NCBI GenBank assembly: GCA_030604735.1
Contig: JAUVVG010000017.1
Span: 18,975 to 82,974, forward strand
DNA: 64,000 nucleotides
Reading direction: 5' to 3'
DNA from: Azoarcus sp.
GTDB lineage: Bacteria; Pseudomonadota; Gammaproteobacteria; Burkholderiales; Rhodocyclaceae
Both the position numbers and the translations under genes were made by a program. Shown here in pieces: positions 61,862-64,000 of the stretch. Below the pieces are notes generated by a model that saw nothing but the letters and a program-made list of their open reading frames with translations, was not told where the DNA came from and ran no database searches. Numbering within the stretch: position 1 is the stretch's first letter; the number at the start of each line of letters is the position of its first letter.

Positions 61862-64000
61862 TCATCGGCGGCCGTGTTGTTCGACCTGGAAGAAGCTCAT
61901 CAACTCCTGCAGTTGTCCGGCCTGGCCGCCCAGTTCCTCGGCGGTGGCCGCCAGTTCTTCGGAGGCGGAGGCGTTCTGCTGGGTGGCCTTGTTGAGTTGG
62001 CCCATGGCGTTGTTGATCTGGGCGACCCCGGTGCTCTGCTCGTTGCTGGCCGAAGCGATCTCCTGGACCAGATCGGAGGTCTTGCCGATCGATGGCACGA
62101 TCTCGTCGAGGAGCTGACCTGCCCGTTCCGCCAGGCTGACCGAATTGCCTGCCAACTCCCCGATCTCCTGGGCGGCGACCTGGCTGCGCTCGGCGAGCTT
62201 GCGCACCTCGGCCGCGACCACCGCGAAGCCCTTGCCGTGTTCGCCGGCGCGGGCTGCCTCGATCGCCGCATTCAGGGCGAGGAGGTTGGTCTGGTAGGCG
62301 ATGTCGTCGATGATGCCGATCTTGCCGGCGATGTTCTTCATCGCCTCGACCGTGCTCTTGACCGCTTCACCCCCTTCGTCCGCTTCGGTCTTGGTTTTGG
62401 TCGCCATGCCGTCGGTGACCCGGGCGTTCTCGGAGTTCTGGTTGATCGAGGCACTCATCTGCTCGATGGAGGCCGAGGTCTCTTCCACGCTCGCCGCCTG
62501 TTCGGAAGCGGCCTGGGACAGGCTTTGCGCGGTCGAGGAGACCTGTGCCGCGGCATTGGTCAAGGCATCGGCCGCACCCATGACCTGGTCGATGATCTCG
62601 GAGAGCTTGTCGAGTGACTCATTGACCGCGTCCTGCAGCACCTTGAAGTCACCGGCGTAGTTGTCATCGATCTTCTGGGTGAGATCGCCTTGCGACAGCG
62701 CGATCATGACCCGCTTGACCTCGTTGACCGGGTTGATGACAGCGTCCAGGGTGTGATTCACACCGTCGACGATTTTGCGATAGTCGCCGCGATGGCGGGT
62801 GGCATCGGCGCGGGTCTCGAGCCGGCCTTCGACTGCGGCCTGGGCCAGCATCACCGCATCGGCCACCAGCGCATCGACCGCATCGATACAGGTGTTGAGG
62901 TTGTTCTTGATGGTGTTGAAGTCACCGTTATAGGCGTCGGTGATACGAGGCGGGATCGCGCCCTTGGCGATCCGGTCCACATAGTCGGCGGCCACGTTGA
63001 GTGGACCAATGACCGCATCCAGGGTGTTGTTCACCCCTTCGACAATCTTGCGGTAATCGCCTTGGTGGCGGGTCGCATCGGCACGGGTCGCGAGCTTGCC
63101 GTCTACCGCAGCCTGGGCGAGGGCGTCGGCGTCGGCGATCATCGTGCGCAGACTGCGCTGGATTTCGGCCATTGCACGCTCAATCTCGCCCAGTTCGTTA
63201 TTGGCCGAAACGGTGATGGTTTCGGCCAGATCGCCGGACGCGATTCGTCCCGCGGCACTGGCGGTGGCATGCATCCGTTTCAGCACGTCGCTGACCAGGA
63301 ATCCGAACAGGATCGCAAGCACGGTCACCACGACCGAAAGCACTACCGACAGGATCAGGCCGTTGCGCGCCTCTCCTCCAAGTGCGTCCGCGGTCGAGAT
63401 GATGTTGCCTGCGATCTGGTCCTCCAGCCCCTTCATCTGGTCTATCTTGTCGGTAATGGTAGCGAACCACACCGGCGCTTCGACCCCGAAGCGCCCGAAG
63501 GACATCCGGTCCAGCGCGACGTTACGCATTCTCAGCGTCTCGCGACCGGCCTGTCCATCCAGAATGCCTTCCAATGCCCTCAGCCATTCCGGATTCGCCA
63601 TCCCACGGAAATTGTCGAGGTAGGTTTCCTGGGCGGTCAGAATGGTGATGATCCGGCGATGCAGCGCGACGTCGGCGCCTTGATTGGACGCGAACAAGAC
63701 ATTCAGCGAGGCTCGCTCGCGTCCAGCCTGCTCCTTGGCATTGATGAAGGCCAGGTAGGCGTTCATGCCGCGTACCAGTGCGGCATTGTCGGCGGCGGCC
63801 GCGGCCTGCGCGATCACATCGATCAGGCGTTCGATGGTCTGGGTGTAATACGCGAACGAGTCCGGGCCGGTGATCGACAGCGCCGAGACCCGCCCCCGCT
63901 GATCGGCCAACTGCGCGAGCTGGGTTGCCGATGCGGAGATCGCACTTTGCACGGCGGTGCTGAATTGGCGAAGGTCGGTACTCGCCAGCCAGGCTTCCAG
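61862..64000 (-). CDS. Methyl-accepting chemotaxis protein, NIT-type sensor (5' end cut by window)
   Basis: Chemoreceptor whose N-terminus lies beyond the window; the reading frame is open to base 64000 (begins [13 protein letters not shown] here). The periplasmic region (first about 210 residues seen) resembles a NIT nitrate/nitrite-sensing domain ([37 protein letters not shown]). A transmembrane helix ([20 protein letters not shown]) follows, then HAMP and a repeated HAMP-like stretch in which a unit of about 35 residues (ATRHxGDYRKIVxGVNxTLD) occurs twice. The signalling hairpin has [18 protein letters not shown]. The C-terminus is QVEQHGRR without a pentapeptide tether. Upstream genes such as cheA and cheW are outside. 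Confidence 0.93.
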   Translation of the reverse strand: MEAWLASTDLRQFSTAVQSAISASATQLAQLADQRGRVSALSITGPDSFAYYTQTIERLIDVIAQAAAAADNAALVRGMNAYLAFINAKEQAGRERASLNVLFASNQGADVALHRRIITILTAQETYLDNFRGMANPEWLRALEGILDGQAGRETLRMRNVALDRMSFGRFGVEAPVWFATITDKIDQMKGLEDQIAGNIISTADALGGEARNGLILSVVLSVVVTVLAILFGFLVSDVLKRMHATASAAGRIASGDLAETITVSANNELGEIERAMAEIQRSLRTMIADADALAQAAVDGKLATRADATRHQGDYRKIVEGVNNTLDAVIGPLNVAADYVDRIAKGAIPPRITDAYNGDFNTIKNNLNTCIDAVDALVADAVMLAQAAVEGRLETRADATRHRGDYRKIVDGVNHTLDAVINPVNEVKRVMIALSQGDLTQKIDDNYAGDFKVLQDAVNESLDKLSEIIDQVMGAADALTNAAAQVSSTAQSLSQAASEQAASVEETSASIEQMSASINQNSENARVTDGMATKTKTEADEGGEAVKSTVEAMKNIAGKIGIIDDIAYQTNLLALNAAIEAARAGEHGKGFAVVAAEVRKLAERSQVAAQEIGELAGNSVSLAERAGQLLDEIVPSIGKTSDLVQEIASASNEQSTGVAQINNAMGQLNKATQQNASASEELAATAEELGGQAGQLQELMSFFQVEQHGRR

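Overview
This 64 kb window is GC-rich (judged by eye), densely coded and mostly housekeeping. It looks like the chromosome of a betaproteobacterium, perhaps Rhodocyclales-like. The grounds are a lysine-rich, extended RpoD N-terminus, an H-NS protein with the WSGHGRKPQW core, the blocks corC-like/ypjD/ffh, fmdB/aspS/nudB and leuS/lptE/holA/proA, and a pilB-pilC-pilD block. The taxonomic call is inference from gene order and motifs. No prophage, insertion sequence, CRISPR array, integron or rRNA operon was seen.

Layout. 1-3.5 kb: the 5' part of argB, a secreted beta-helix protein and ugd, then REP-like palindromes. 3.5-9.5 kb: hsp20 and, on the minus strand, fmdB, aspS, a degenerate response regulator with TPRs, a secreted RNase Sa-like ribonuclease, a barstar-like inhibitor and nudB. 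The last four are tightly packed or overlapping. 9.5-9.8 kb: a tandem array of REP-like inverted pairs with a 116-bp period. 9.9-20.3 kb: pilB-pilC-pilD, a CorC-type transporter and ypjD on the minus strand; ffh, a CinA-like gene, a ygjP-type metallopeptidase and gloA on the plus strand; an outputless membrane sensor; tRNA-Ile2(CAT) with a terminator. 20.4-27.3 kb: the macromolecular-synthesis operon rpsU-dnaG-rpoD with an attenuator-like hairpin after rpsU, then tsaD, plsY and folB. 27.4-36.3 kb: hns, ybaK, xerD, proA, holA, lptE, leuS and a small unrecognised gene. 36.3-49.5 kb: uvrD, an orphan parA, maeB, a quinone oxidoreductase, a small periplasmic protein, a structured 430-bp gap, dnaE, an acylphosphatase and a SulP transporter. 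49.6-58.6 kb: metG, then a complete RND tripartite efflux operon ending in its own TetR-family gene. A perfect 20-bp palindrome lies between the -35 and -10 boxes of the operon's promoter. 58.8-64 kb: a chemotaxis module on the minus strand: an MCP (truncated by the window edge), cheD, cheR, a second cheD and cheB.

Most interesting points: (1) the ribonuclease/barstar pair between aspS and nudB behind a pseudo-receiver TPR protein; (2) the operator embedded in the RND promoter, matching the repressor gene at the far end of the operon; (3) the REP arrays; (4) the structured gap before dnaE and an apparently leaderless dnaE start; (5) two divergent CheD proteins flanking CheR; (6) a sensor reduced to its input module. 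Nothing proves a wholly new system. The ribonuclease/inhibitor/pseudo-receiver cluster is the best candidate for a poorly described one.
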